64,000 nt of DNA. Source: Vibrio echinoideorum. Its GTDB lineage: Bacteria > Pseudomonadota > Gammaproteobacteria > Enterobacterales > Vibrionaceae. A program made the translations under genes and the position numbers. The DNA lies in the NCBI RefSeq assembly GCF_024347455.1, contig NZ_AP025483.1, positions 744,001 to 808,000 on the forward strand, given 5' to 3'. Every line of letters begins with the position of its first letter. Positions within the stretch are counted from its first letter, which is position 1. Positions 37,732-47,266 of this stretch are shown here, piece by piece. The notes under the pieces are model-generated. The model searched no databases and was not told the origin of the DNA. It was given only the letters and a program-made list of their open reading frames with translations.

Positions 37732-39297
37732 TTAGTTCCAAACCAGTTGGTTAGTACCGCGCTGTTTTGCTTTGTTTAGCGTTTTATTTAGTCGCTCTAA
37801 TATTTCTTCAGGTGTATCTGATTCTTTAAACTGAGTGGTTGTCGCACACAAGGTAATGGTGATCTGTTGGTCACGGAACTTAAATGGCAATCGGCTCACT
37901 TGCGTCTGGATGTTTTGAATTACCTGATGGCAATATTCATCGGTTTGTTCTGGCAACAACAAGATAAATTCCTCACCAGAAAAACGCGCGACGGTGTCGG
38001 TAGTGCCTGTTTCTTTGGTGATGGTTCTCGCTATGATTTTGAGCGCTTTATCACCCGCTGTGTAACCAAAGCTATCGTTAATGGCTTTGAAGTTGTCGAT
38101 GTCGAGCAGAACGACTCGCAGTGAGTGTTGCGCGCGAATCCAACGACGGTATTCAAGTTCTAGACGATCGGTAAAGGCAGTACGATTGTAGACCTTGGTT
38201 AGAGGGTCAAGCAGCATACGCTGAGCCTGATCTTCCAAACGCTTTCGGTAGTCTTGAGTCACTTCATAGAGCGAGTCTAACTGAGTTTTCCCGTAATTCA
38301 TTCTCTCTATCAGAGCTTGTTCTTTTTGCTCGGCATGATTCAGTCTTTCAGAAAGAGAGGCGATTTCACTAAGCAGAGGATTAATTGTCTGCTTTAAGTT
38401 ATCGATGTCTGTGGCTTTATCAACGGAGTTTTGGCTTTTAGATACAAGCTCATTTAACTCAGAGTTCAGACCTTGGCGGTGCTCAAAGTAACTTTGGCTT
38501 TGGTCAGCATTTTGGTCTGCTGTTTTGATACTGGAAGCGAGTGATGCGTTGAGTTGATCGATAAATTGTTCAGACTTCTTACGCTCTAGGTTGGTGCCTT
38601 CAATAACCAGTTTGAGGATCTGAAGTGTTAGCTCAAGTAAGCTTTGTGTTGAAACGCCAATCAAAAGTTTTGCTCGAATATCGGCGAGTAAATCACCTGA
38701 TTCACCCTCAAAGTCGAGTTCAGTGATCAGATGTTGTAATTCGTTTGATAGGTCGGAAAGGAGTTCTTGTTCTGGCGATTGGGCAGCGTCGGCGAAATGA
38801 GTACGCGAGTTATTCGCCATAATCTTTATGGCACGCTCGTAAATACCGAGAAGTTTCATAGCGTGGTCAACTTTCTGACTGCCATTACATTCGGAGAAGC
38901 TAAGTAAGTTTCGCAGGTCACGTTTCAACGGTGCTGGAAGGCCAGTTATACGTTGTAGCGTTTCTCCACTGTGCTTAATGCTGTCGTCCAGATATCCGTT
39001 CTGTTTATCCATAGCCAACGTTTTCTGCTTGAGCATCCTTTCTAAGACTGCCAACTTTGGGATCATTGAGCTGATGTCTTTTTGCTTTTCTAGCTCTTCC
39101 CTAAGGGCAATGAGGTTTTCATCTAAATAGCTGTTACTACCAACACACGCATCACTTAAAGATGTGACGATACGCTTAAGAACTTTCTGCTCTCTAATAA
39201 ATTTGAACGAGGTGTCTCTTTGCGTCAAACGAACTTGCTCCAACTGAAATTTCAATTGGTGTAGTTGCGCCTGAATGTCTTTTTCAAGAATGCCCAT
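37732..39297 (-). CDS. GGDEF diguanylate cyclase with long coiled-coil N terminus
   Basis: 521 residues. The first about 345 are soluble and mostly helical/coiled coil without a membrane segment or known sensor fold; the GGDEF domain occupies about 355-521, with FKAINDSFGYTAGDKALK and the active-site loop RFSGEEFILLLP (SGEEF near 440) in place of GGEEF. The Gly-to-Ser change is tolerated in active cyclases. The product inhibition RxxD site has lost its arginine (GTTD). Makes c-di-GMP, if active. By gene order (GGDEF - TPR - queF - syd) it should be the counterpart of V. cholerae CdgG; that is inference. Confidence 0.85.
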   Translation of the reverse strand: MGILEKDIQAQLHQLKFQLEQVRLTQRDTSFKFIREQKVLKRIVTSLSDACVGSNSYLDENLIALREELEKQKDISSMIPKLAVLERMLKQKTLAMDKQNGYLDDSIKHSGETLQRITGLPAPLKRDLRNLLSFSECNGSQKVDHAMKLLGIYERAIKIMANNSRTHFADAAQSPEQELLSDLSNELQHLITELDFEGESGDLLADIRAKLLIGVSTQSLLELTLQILKLVIEGTNLERKKSEQFIDQLNASLASSIKTADQNADQSQSYFEHRQGLNSELNELVSKSQNSVDKATDIDNLKQTINPLLSEIASLSERLNHAEQKEQALIERMNYGKTQLDSLYEVTQDYRKRLEDQAQRMLLDPLTKVYNRTAFTDRLELEYRRWIRAQHSLRVVLLDIDNFKAINDSFGYTAGDKALKIIARTITKETGTTDTVARFSGEEFILLLPEQTDEYCHQVIQNIQTQVSRLPFKFRDQQITITLCATTTQFKESDTPEEILERLNKTLNKAKQRGTNQLVWN

Positions 39298-39415
39298 AGA
39301 TGTATTAATTAGCGCCGCGTAGACCGATCACGATCATTTAAATGAAATTCCGTTGCATCGATAATAACAAAACTAAAAATAAGGTCACGACTTGCAAGTC
39401 TTAACCGCTCGCAAA

Positions 39416-41674
39416 TCAGTCATCTTTTAGCATTTTTTTGATGTTGTCCTCATTCTGGTACGACGATTGTATTTTTATTAACCCTTGATTAATGGCATGT
39501 TTACAAGCTTCTCTTATGTTACCAGTTGCAAGGCTTGCCGCTGGAGCATTATCGATAGCTTTGAGGTATACCCATTGGCTAGTGCGTTCTTTTAAGCTGA
39601 TCTCGCGTGCTAAGTTGGTCGACATCAATAATACATCTAGTAACTCTTGGTCGTTAATCGCAGTGTAAGCGCGTGGTAAGAACGGATAGTCAGCGATGCC
39701 CATTCGAAGCGTACGGTTGATGTTGCGTTCTGGTTCGAAGTTATTAATCCACGATTGAATCTTTAGGAACATGGCTTCTGGTGATGAATCTCGGTCTGAA
39801 TTTGGCTCTATATAAAGCAAGTTCGCATCTGAGAAATGGTAGACGCGTGCCGGGCCTTCAAGTTTTGATTTTAGGAAGTCACCGAAAGCGTCTTCTAACT
39901 CTAGACCTGCTTTGTAGCCATTCTGCGTGTACATATTGCGTAGGAAAGGTAAATCAATCATCACAAAGCGTAAACGGTCGTTCAGTGGCTCATAGATTAA
40001 TTCACCAAGCTGCCATTGCTCGAAGGTTTGGCTCGTTTGTTCTAACGAATTTGAGAGCTTAGCATTCAGCATTCTTAGATTGGGAAGCTTTGAACGTGAG
40101 TGGGTAAAGAGGTCCGTGCGCAGTGAGTCCACTTCTTTGGCTAAGGTTTGAATCAGGTAGCCTCGGCGCAGAACAAAGAAGAACAAAATGATGCTGAACA
40201 AAAATAGGGCGAACGATATTTTTTGGAATTTACGATGCTCTAGTTTGTATCTTTCCAGTTCTTGCGCTTGGCCGGCATAGTGCAGTGTTTGTTCGGCAAA
40301 CTCTTTCTGTTGACGGAATGCATCCTCGCCAACACGGTTGAGTTTTTGTTGCTCTAAAGACACCAGACTATTGTATTGCTTGAGGTTGGCTAATGCCTGT
40401 TGAGGTTGGCCTGCTTGCTCATAACCCAAAGAGAGTAAATAGTATGAGCGTTGCGACAGGCGCATATTTTCTACCTGACGTGAAATTTCGAGTGCACGCG
40501 TTGCATGCTTGATTACATCATCGCTTTCTTGCAAGTGGTAAGCCAATCCTGCCGATAACAGCGCAGCGCGTCCTTCCAGTTTTGGAATGTCAGTGTATTC
40601 CAACAGTTCCAGTGCGCGTGTTAGGTACTGCTCTGCCAGAGGGTAGTTATAAAGACGCAAGTAAGTTGCTGATAAACTTAACCTAATATCAATAACTTGG
40701 TGGATGTCTCGGTCGGTACTTTCATGATCTAGGACGTTAAAAAAATGCACTAAAGCGAGGTTATATTTTCCTTGGAAGAAGTACACATCACCCATTTTCT
40801 TTAGCACTTGTGCCAAGATCGGAGAGTTTTCAAAGTTGTCGTAGAAATCAGCGGCTTGAGAAAGGTGCTCTAGTGCTTTATCCAATACTTGGCGCTCAAA
40901 GAAAAGCTGTGCAAGCAAGCGGTTTACTTTGGCTAAGCGTGCGCTTAGGTTGCCTTCTACCGACTTCCAGTAACCATAAAGTAATTCAGATAGCGCGTGA
41001 TTGTATTCTTTGTGGTTCAGATAAAATTCACCGACTGCGATGTGGTAGTCGATGGTGACCTTTTCTGAGTAGCGTTGATCTAGGTAAGTTTTCGCTTCTT
41101 GATAGAACTTCTCGGCTTCGTCTACTTTATTATCATAAGAGGCGATATCGGCTTTTAACATGATCAAACGATAGGTGATGCCTTCTGTTAAGCGTAAGGT
41201 TTTATTCACCGATTCTAGGTCTGTTTCGATACTCGCTAGTTCTGTTTTCGCTTTGATTGATTTTCTATCACTAAGCCAAAGTAATCTAACTTTTAGGATC
41301 TGAAGATCCAGTTTTAGGTACTCAAGTTTATAAGTTTTTGCTAACTCAGACGCTTTGTCGATATGTTGAATTGCAGTATGAATGTTGCCAAGGTTGTATT
41401 CTGCTTTCGCTAATATCTTGTAGGCATCGATACTGCTGTTTGGAGTTCTAATCGAAGAATCTGTCTCTTCGCGAGAAATGGCCGATGGGCTTTTCTCGCT
41501 TTGATCAGAAAGGATACGTAGCGTTAGGTAGCTATTCGCCATTTGTTTTGCTTGGCTCGGCTCGATCTCAACCAAGTTATTGGCTTCATTGAGCAGCGCC
41601 GATGAATAAACCGACGCATGAACCGATGTGCTTAAGCTTAAAATAAATAGACTAACAACGTATAACCAACGCAT
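39416..41674 (-). CDS. TPR membrane protein with degenerate GGDEF-like domain
   Basis: 752 residues: signal peptide (about 1-20), periplasmic helical TPR repeats at about 75-450 (AEYNLGNIHTAIQHIDKA, QGKYNLALVHFF, LYNYPLAEQYLTRALE), a membrane helix near 485-503, a coiled-coil link, and a C-terminal region at about 515-690 with the outline of a GGDEF fold. In that fold the catalytic loop reads HFSDANLLY instead of GGDEF, so it cannot be a cyclase. Likely a sensor that signals by protein contact or by binding. It lies 118 bp upstream of the active-looking cyclase on the same strand and may control it. Confidence 0.75.
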   Translation of the reverse strand: MRWLYVVSLFILSLSTSVHASVYSSALLNEANNLVEIEPSQAKQMANSYLTLRILSDQSEKSPSAISREETDSSIRTPNSSIDAYKILAKAEYNLGNIHTAIQHIDKASELAKTYKLEYLKLDLQILKVRLLWLSDRKSIKAKTELASIETDLESVNKTLRLTEGITYRLIMLKADIASYDNKVDEAEKFYQEAKTYLDQRYSEKVTIDYHIAVGEFYLNHKEYNHALSELLYGYWKSVEGNLSARLAKVNRLLAQLFFERQVLDKALEHLSQAADFYDNFENSPILAQVLKKMGDVYFFQGKYNLALVHFFNVLDHESTDRDIHQVIDIRLSLSATYLRLYNYPLAEQYLTRALELLEYTDIPKLEGRAALLSAGLAYHLQESDDVIKHATRALEISRQVENMRLSQRSYYLLSLGYEQAGQPQQALANLKQYNSLVSLEQQKLNRVGEDAFRQQKEFAEQTLHYAGQAQELERYKLEHRKFQKISFALFLFSIILFFFVLRRGYLIQTLAKEVDSLRTDLFTHSRSKLPNLRMLNAKLSNSLEQTSQTFEQWQLGELIYEPLNDRLRFVMIDLPFLRNMYTQNGYKAGLELEDAFGDFLKSKLEGPARVYHFSDANLLYIEPNSDRDSSPEAMFLKIQSWINNFEPERNINRTLRMGIADYPFLPRAYTAINDQELLDVLLMSTNLAREISLKERTSQWVYLKAIDNAPAASLATGNIREACKHAINQGLIKIQSSYQNEDNIKKMLKDD

Positions 41675-41711
41675 TTCAATATCCCTTTAAAGATTGGGTG
41701 TTTCAACCTGA

Positions 41712-42557
41712 TTATTGGCGAGCCATACGCTTATTGTGACTTGGTCTATCTTGCTCTGTTGAACGGTATGGGTTGATATCTAAACCTCCACGACGCGTGT
41801 AACGTGCGAACACGGTTAGCTTCGATGGTGCACAGTATTTCATGATGTCAGTGAAGATACGCTCAACACATTGTTCGTGGAATTCGTTGTGCTCACGGAA
41901 AGAAACTAAATAACGTAGCAGTGATTCACGGTCAATTTTCTTGCCTGAATATGCGATCTCAACACTGCCCCAATCGGGTTGGTTGGTGATCAAACAGTTC
42001 GATTTTAATAGGTGGCTGTGCAGTGTTTCTTCTACGTCTTGCTCGCCAGCAGCACCTTCAAGTAATGACGCTTCAAAATCATAACTGGTGATTTGGATGT
42101 CTTGGTTGTCGATACAGTCACCCTCCATCGTCACGATAGGTTGGTTGGTGTAGTCGGTTACCGAGTTAACGTTCACAATCACGGCTTCGCCAGCGCATGC
42201 CGACAAGTCTTGAGTCAGACGCTCAGTGACTTGGTCCCAGTTTTGGAATTGAGTTTGATTGTAGCTGTTCAGATACAGCTTGAAAGATTTTGATTCAATT
42301 AAATTTGGGCTCGTTGCTGGGATGAAAACTTCACCCACCGCCACTTGTGGTAGGCCGTTGGTGTTTAGCCACGAAAGCTCGTACATCGTCCAAATATCAT
42401 GGCCAACAAAAGGCAGGTCACCGTTTAGCGCAAGGTCATCACGATTCAGGCTGCGAGGTACTGGCTGCAATAAACTTGCATCGTATTGGTTAGAGTACTC
42501 AGTTTTTTGGCCAAGGGTTAAACCCGCTAGCTCTTTTGCGTCAGAATATTTGCTCAT
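41712..42557 (-). CDS. queF: NADPH-dependent 7-cyano-7-deazaguanine reductase QueF
   Basis: Reduces preQ0 to preQ1 in queuosine synthesis. 281 residues, the long bimodular T-fold type. The QueF motif ESKSFKLYL is at 88-96; the thioimide-forming Cys188 and Asp195 lie in [16 protein letters not shown]. Divergent from syd by 131 bp, as in V. cholerae. Confidence 0.95.
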   Translation of the reverse strand: MSKYSDAKELAGLTLGQKTEYSNQYDASLLQPVPRSLNRDDLALNGDLPFVGHDIWTMYELSWLNTNGLPQVAVGEVFIPATSPNLIESKSFKLYLNSYNQTQFQNWDQVTERLTQDLSACAGEAVIVNVNSVTDYTNQPIVTMEGDCIDNQDIQITSYDFEASLLEGAAGEQDVEETLHSHLLKSNCLITNQPDWGSVEIAYSGKKIDRESLLRYLVSFREHNEFHEQCVERIFTDIMKYCAPSKLTVFARYTRRGGLDINPYRSTEQDRPSHNKRMARQ

Positions 42558-42688
42558 ACTTTCGTTTCAAATTCGATTAGAATGGGTTCGATTTTACTGA
42601 ATCCCTATTACCCTGTCATTAAGTCATCGCTTAATCGGCGCTGAAAGGGCTCGGATTCTATTTATTATTTTGTGTTTAGGAGATTTTC

Positions 42689-43234
42689 ATGACTCAACGT
42701 GCTCAAGACGCACTACTTTCTTTTAGTCAGCGATACGTTGACGCGTGGCAGCAGCAGCACCAAAGCTTACCTCGCAATGAGGAGTTGGTTGATATTGTGT
42801 CGCCTTGCGTAGAAGAAAAGAGCGGCGACGCCGTGTTATGGAAAAACTATCCACGTGAGCAATTCGCGGATTTCACTAACGTTGAAACGGGTATCGAGTT
42901 GACGCTGCATGAAGACATCAAAACCTTCTACGGTGCGCAATACAGCGCAGATATGAACGCGACTTTTGACGGTAACGATCTGACGTTATTACAGATTTGG
43001 AGTGATGAAGACTTCGAATGCCTGCAAGAAAACGTCTTAGGCCACCTAGTGACTCAGCGTCGTTTGAAGCTAAAGCCAACGGTTTTTATCGCAGCTACTG
43101 ACGCTGAACTGGATGTTATCTCTATCTGTAACTTAACGGGTAACGTAGTTTTAGAGCGTTTGGGAACCAAAAATCGTGATGTGTTAGCCGAGACATTGGC
43201 AGAATTTTTAAACAAGTTACAACCAGCGGTATAA
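42689..43234 (+). CDS. syd: SecY-interacting protein Syd
   Basis: 181-residue peripheral protein that binds SecY in E. coli and is thought to monitor translocon integrity. Conserved start [18 protein letters not shown] and the [23 protein letters not shown] stretch near 90-110. AGGAG precedes the ATG. Followed after 4 bp by the zinc-ribbon gene, so the two are an operon. Confidence 0.93.
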   Translation: MTQRAQDALLSFSQRYVDAWQQQHQSLPRNEELVDIVSPCVEEKSGDAVLWKNYPREQFADFTNVETGIELTLHEDIKTFYGAQYSADMNATFDGNDLTLLQIWSDEDFECLQENVLGHLVTQRRLKLKPTVFIAATDAELDVISICNLTGNVVLERLGTKNRDVLAETLAEFLNKLQPAV

Positions 43235-43238
43235 ATAG

Positions 43239-44015
43239 ATGTACGTACTAGAGCTTCAATTTGAGTGTTTTGATAACACAACGGTCAGCGCTGTCGATAA
43301 GGCAGTTAATGGCTTAATGGATGCACTTCGTTACAACGGACAAGTGTTAGGTCGTGAGTTTCCAATCGTGATGGGCGACGGTGAATTTTATGTTCGCGTT
43401 GTGTGCCCAGAGCAAGACAGTTTGCATCCGCGCAATCACTCGGACTTTGTTAAAGTGTGTTTTGAACGTTTGTCTGCTGCGAGCCTTCTTGCTCCTAAAA
43501 TGCGCTTGCTTGGCCGAGATCTTAACTCGGAAGAAGTGGCAGAAGATGAAGCACCGAGCTGGCAAGTGTTGTACACGACGTTTGTTCATACTTGTTCACC
43601 GCTACGCAGTGGCGAGAGCCTGTTGCCGATCCCTTTATATCGTAACCCGCCAACCTTTAATGGCGACCACAAGGCTGTGTTGAAATGGCAGACAGAGTGG
43701 CAAGCCTGTGATGAAGTACAAATGGGCGGTGGTTGTCGAGCTGAACACGCAACTCTAACCGAGATCAGTGATACCAAAAGCGTATTATTTAAACGCGGTT
43801 GGGGCTTGAGAGGGCGCATTGAGTACCTCACTAAGATCCCAACGTATTACTACTTATACCGTGTCGGTGGCATTAGCCTAAAAGCTGAAAAAGAGCGTAA
43901 ATGCCCGCAATGTGATGGTGAATGGCTGCTTGATGCGCCTATTCACGACATTTTCTATTTCAAGTGTGATGACTGCCGATTGGTGTCAAACATTTCTTGG
44001 GATCATATTAAGTAA
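43239..44015 (+). CDS. DUF2310 zinc-ribbon protein
   Basis: 258 residues, unknown function. The C terminus carries a zinc ribbon with cysteines at 222, 225, 243 and 246 (KCPQCDGEW...FKCDDCRLV); the rest is a DUF2310 alpha/beta domain with no known catalytic motif. The family is annotated as possibly nucleic-acid binding, purely from the ribbon. Tight coupling to syd (4-bp gap) suggests a shared role at the membrane or translocon, but nothing in the sequence proves it. Confidence 0.85.
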   Translation: MYVLELQFECFDNTTVSAVDKAVNGLMDALRYNGQVLGREFPIVMGDGEFYVRVVCPEQDSLHPRNHSDFVKVCFERLSAASLLAPKMRLLGRDLNSEEVAEDEAPSWQVLYTTFVHTCSPLRSGESLLPIPLYRNPPTFNGDHKAVLKWQTEWQACDEVQMGGGCRAEHATLTEISDTKSVLFKRGWGLRGRIEYLTKIPTYYYLYRVGGISLKAEKERKCPQCDGEWLLDAPIHDIFYFKCDDCRLVSNISWDHIK

Positions 44016-44042
44016 CCCACTTAGCTCTATTCTAGATTCAGA

Positions 44043-44080
44043 GTATCGAAGTATGAGCCAATACTTCGATACTTGTTCCT
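44043..44080 (+). terminator. Hairpin after the syd-DUF2310 operon
   Basis: Perfect 12-bp stem GTATCGAAGTAT / ATACTTCGATAC with a 6-base loop; the T run after it is poor, so it is a probable rather than certain terminator. Confidence 0.6.
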
Positions 44081-44278
44081 CTGCTTTTCTCCCTGTTAGC
44101 TTTCCGTTTATTTCTCTTTTTATTCCTTAATATTGATCGTTTATCAGTATTGGGAGAACCCATCTGCCGAACGAATTTTGCACTTTAATACGTTCATTCT
44201 GTGTTTTATCTCTCGCTCTGTAGCCCTTAGGTATTCACCAGAATAATTCCACACCCATCAACTTTTGCTCATTTCAAT

Positions 44279-44340
44279 AGTTAACTGGATCACAGTAATC
44301 AATCAGTTCTCTTTCAATTTATATTCTACTCAATATAAAT
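44279..44340 (+). promoter_or_regulatory. Promoter of the LamB-like porin with CRP-like site
   Basis: AGTTA-N6-TCACA at 44279-44294 is a partial CRP site (right half perfect). TATAAA at 44334-44339 can serve as -10 with no good -35, which fits an activator-dependent promoter. The rest of the 44016-44409 spacer holds no gene. Confidence 0.45.
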
Positions 44341-44368
44341 GGGATCGATCCCATGGGAATGTTCCCAT
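44339..44368. promoter_or_regulatory. Two TreR-type operators before the LamB-like porin
   Basis: ATGGGATCGATCCCAT (44339-44354, perfect palindrome) and ATGGGAATGTTCCCAT (44353-44368) share a 2-bp edge. The second is the same motif as the operators before treB (TGGGAATGTTCCCA), matching the E. coli TreR core GGGAACGTTCCC. Confidence 0.8.
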
Positions 44369-44409
44369 TTATGAAAGTGACCTAATTCTAGATTGAAAAG
44401 GAATGGACG

Positions 44410-45615
44410 ATGAAACTGTTACCTATTGCTGCTGCACTCTCTACTGCTTTACTTACTCCTAATTTATACGCTGACGAAACCACACCATTGGAGTTCAATG
44501 GCTACATGCGCGGCGGTGTTGGCCTGAGTAATGAAGGCGGCTCAAACAGCAAGTGGGAGGTGAGTAAAGTTGGCCGACTTGGCAACGAAAATGACCTGTA
44601 TGGTGAGTTTGGTTTTAAGAAAGAGGTGTATGCGGAGGACGACGTTTCATTTTTAGTTGATTCCATGTTGTCGTACTGGCAAGGCCAAGATGAAAACGCC
44701 GCGGATAAAAGCGTTGATGTGGTGCAATTGAATGTTCAGGCGGTCGGGCTTTTTGAAGATAAGGACATTGGGATTTGGGCGGGTGAACGTTACTACCAGC
44801 GTCATGATGTACACATTGTTGATAACTACTATTGGGATGTCAGTGGTATTGGTGCTGGCGTTGAGCACATCAATATGGGCCCAGGTAAATTATCGGTCGC
44901 CCTGATTCAAGACACGGTTACGGGTGATGTTTTTGATGGGAAAGAAACCACAGCCATGATTGCTGACGTGCGCTATGCCGGGATTCCATTGTGGAAAAAT
45001 GCGGATCTTGAGGTCGGTATTGATATGAACTTCGCCAATGAAAAGCAAGGTCAAACGGTCGATGCGGATGATAGCGTGATGCTAACGGCAAGCTTAAATC
45101 AAAACCTGTCAGGTGGCTTCAACAAAACTATTCTCCAAGTGGCTAACTCTGGCTATGCCGAGCAGATGACAACCTTTGGTACCGGTAAAGGCATCGTACG
45201 TGATGCAAACAATAATGACGCTGAAGGCTTTCGATTGATTAACTGGGGTGTGCTTGCTGTTGGTGAGAACATCGAGTTTGGTCACACTGTTCGTTATGCA
45301 ATGTCGACGGGTGTTGGTGCTAATAATAGCGATGATGATTCTTTCAGTGCGGTCATTCGCCCGCTTTACAAGTGGGATAAGCGTATGCGTACCATTCTTG
45401 AAATTGGTGGCTTTGTTGAAACTATCGATAACAAAGATGGGGCAGGTGGTAAATTCACAATCGCTCAGGCTTGGGTTCCACAAGTGGGTTTCTGGTCTCG
45501 TCCTGAATTCCGTATCTTTGCGACTTACCTAAACGATGCTGAAAATGACAATGCCTTCGGTGAAGGTAAAAACAGTGAAATGAGCGTTGGTATGCAAGTG
45601 GAAGCTTGGTGGTAA
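44410..45615 (+). CDS. LamB-family porin, probably for trehalose
   Basis: 401-residue outer-membrane beta-barrel of the maltoporin family. Signal peptide about 1-21 (cleavage after LYA); opening FNGYMRGGVGLSNEGGS and later GERYYQRHDVHIVDNYYWDVSG near 122-143 are the maltoporin 'greasy slide' region; it ends with aromatic Trp-Trp (EAWW), as required for barrel assembly. TreR-type operators overlap its promoter, and no mal genes are nearby, so trehalose is the likely substrate. AAGGAATGG is the ribosome-binding site. Monocistronic. Confidence 0.85.
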   Translation: MKLLPIAAALSTALLTPNLYADETTPLEFNGYMRGGVGLSNEGGSNSKWEVSKVGRLGNENDLYGEFGFKKEVYAEDDVSFLVDSMLSYWQGQDENAADKSVDVVQLNVQAVGLFEDKDIGIWAGERYYQRHDVHIVDNYYWDVSGIGAGVEHINMGPGKLSVALIQDTVTGDVFDGKETTAMIADVRYAGIPLWKNADLEVGIDMNFANEKQGQTVDADDSVMLTASLNQNLSGGFNKTILQVANSGYAEQMTTFGTGKGIVRDANNNDAEGFRLINWGVLAVGENIEFGHTVRYAMSTGVGANNSDDDSFSAVIRPLYKWDKRMRTILEIGGFVETIDNKDGAGGKFTIAQAWVPQVGFWSRPEFRIFATYLNDAENDNAFGEGKNSEMSVGMQVEAWW

Positions 45616-45642
45616 GTCGAACTTTCTTGTAAATCCTAACCA

Positions 45643-45676
45643 ATAAAAAGGGGCTGACGTTATGTCAGCCCCTTCG
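45643..45676 (-). terminator. Terminator of metNIQ (minus strand)
   Basis: AAGGGGCTGAC, loop ATAAC-type, GTCAGCCCCTT followed on the minus strand by TTTTATTGG. The T run is present only for minus-strand transcripts. Confidence 0.85.
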
Positions 45677-45706
45677 GGTATCTATAGATTGCTGTAGTTT
45701 AGTTGA

Positions 45707-46516
45707 TTACCAACCTTTAACTACGCCACCTTGGAAGATATCAGAAGCTGCTTTGTACACTTCTTCAGTTTGGTAAGCTTTTACGAAGTTCTGTACATTT
45801 TCAGCGTTTAGATTTTCTTCACGAGAAACGATTAGGTTTACGTATGGAGAGTCTTTGTCTTCAACGAAGATACCGTCTTTTTGCGGAGTCAGGTTGATAG
45901 AGCTCGCGTAAGTTGTGTTGATGATAGACAGTGCTACATCATCAAGAGAACGTGGTAGTTGTGCTGCGTCTAGTTCAACAATTGTTAGGTTCTTAGGGTT
46001 CTTAACGATGTCACGAACTGTTGCTAGAAGACCAGCACCTTCACGAAGCTCAAGCAGACCTTGTTGCTCAAGAAGCAGTAGAGAACGACCTAGGTTAGTT
46101 GGATCGTTTGGTACTGCAATGCGCGCGCCGTCTTGGATTTCGTCTACAGATTTCACTTCTTTAGAGTAACCCGCGATTGGGTAAACAAACGTGTTACCAG
46201 CGATAGTCAGTTTGTAACCACGGTCAGCAACTTGCTGATCTAGGTACGGTGCGTGTTGGAATGCATTAATGTCGATAGAGCCGTCATCCAGTGCCGCGTT
46301 TGGTGTTACGTAATCTGTGAAAGTCACTAGCTCAACATCTAGGCCGTACTGCTCTTTTGCTACTTTAGCTGCTACTTCTGCAACTTGTGCTTCAGCACCT
46401 GCCATTACGCCAACTTTTACTTTAGAAGTGTCGACTTCTTTGTCACCACAACCTGCTAGTACTAGCGCTGATGCCGCTGCTGCGATAGTAAGTAAACCTT
46501 TAAGGTTAAATTTCAT
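45707..46516 (-). CDS. metQ: Methionine-binding lipoprotein MetQ
   Basis: Periplasmic methionine-binding lipoprotein of the MetNIQ ABC importer. 269 residues; lipobox VLAGC with Cys23, mature NlpA/MetQ fold with VGVMAGAEAQVAEVA near 34-48, NAFQHAPYLD near 83-92 and AVPNDPTNLGRSLLLL near 133-148. Last gene of the metN-metI-metQ operon, 66 bp after metI. Confidence 0.95.
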   Translation of the reverse strand: MKFNLKGLLTIAAAASALVLAGCGDKEVDTSKVKVGVMAGAEAQVAEVAAKVAKEQYGLDVELVTFTDYVTPNAALDDGSIDINAFQHAPYLDQQVADRGYKLTIAGNTFVYPIAGYSKEVKSVDEIQDGARIAVPNDPTNLGRSLLLLEQQGLLELREGAGLLATVRDIVKNPKNLTIVELDAAQLPRSLDDVALSIINTTYASSINLTPQKDGIFVEDKDSPYVNLIVSREENLNAENVQNFVKAYQTEEVYKAASDIFQGGVVKGW

Positions 46517-46582
46517 AATAATCTCCTTTTAATAAATCTATTTAATTTGGTTCAGACGACTTTGAGTTTGGTCTGTAAGTCG

Positions 46583-47266
46583 TTATCTGTGGTCAACACG
46601 GCGAACTAATGAATCACCGATTGATTGAATAATTTGTACCAGCACAATCAACATCACTACCGTCACAGCCATGATAGTCACATCATAACGGTGGAATCCG
46701 TAACGAATCGCGACATCACCTAAGCCGCCACCACCTACGGTACCTGCCATTGCTGAGTAGCTCACCAGCGTTACTAATGTAATTGTTACTGAGTTGATGA
46801 TAGTCGGTAGTGCTTCAGGAAGCAGAACCTTATTGATGATTTGTGTTGGTGTTGCGCCCATTGATTGAGCGGCTTCCACTAAACCTGTTGGTACTTCAAG
46901 TAGCGCACTCTCGATAAGTCGAGCCACGAATGGGATAGCGCCAATCGTCAGTGGAACAATCGCTGCTGTTGTACCGATGAAGGTACCAATCAGCATCTTA
47001 GTCAGTGGGATAATAGCAACCATCAACACTAAGAAAGGCACTGAACGACCCACGTTCACAACCGCACCGAGAATTTTGTTTAGCTTGGTGTTCTCTAACA
47101 GACCACCTTTTTTAGTCGTATGTAGAATCACGCCTAATGGGATACCGACAGCGAAGCCAACAATGCCTGCTACAGCAACCATGTAAAGTGTTTCGCCTGT
47201 TGCGCCTAATAGAAGGTTACCGTTAAGGCTGATCCAGTCAGCAATCTCTTTGAAACTAAAGGACAT
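46583..47266 (-). CDS. metI: Methionine ABC transporter permease MetI
   Basis: 227-residue permease with five membrane helices and the EAA loop [22 protein letters not shown] near 131-152, which docks on MetN. Starts 11 bp inside the end of metN, so the two are translationally coupled. Confidence 0.95.
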   Translation of the reverse strand: MSFSFKEIADWISLNGNLLLGATGETLYMVAVAGIVGFAVGIPLGVILHTTKKGGLLENTKLNKILGAVVNVGRSVPFLVLMVAIIPLTKMLIGTFIGTTAAIVPLTIGAIPFVARLIESALLEVPTGLVEAAQSMGATPTQIINKVLLPEALPTIINSVTITLVTLVSYSAMAGTVGGGGLGDVAIRYGFHRYDVTIMAVTVVMLIVLVQIIQSIGDSLVRRVDHR

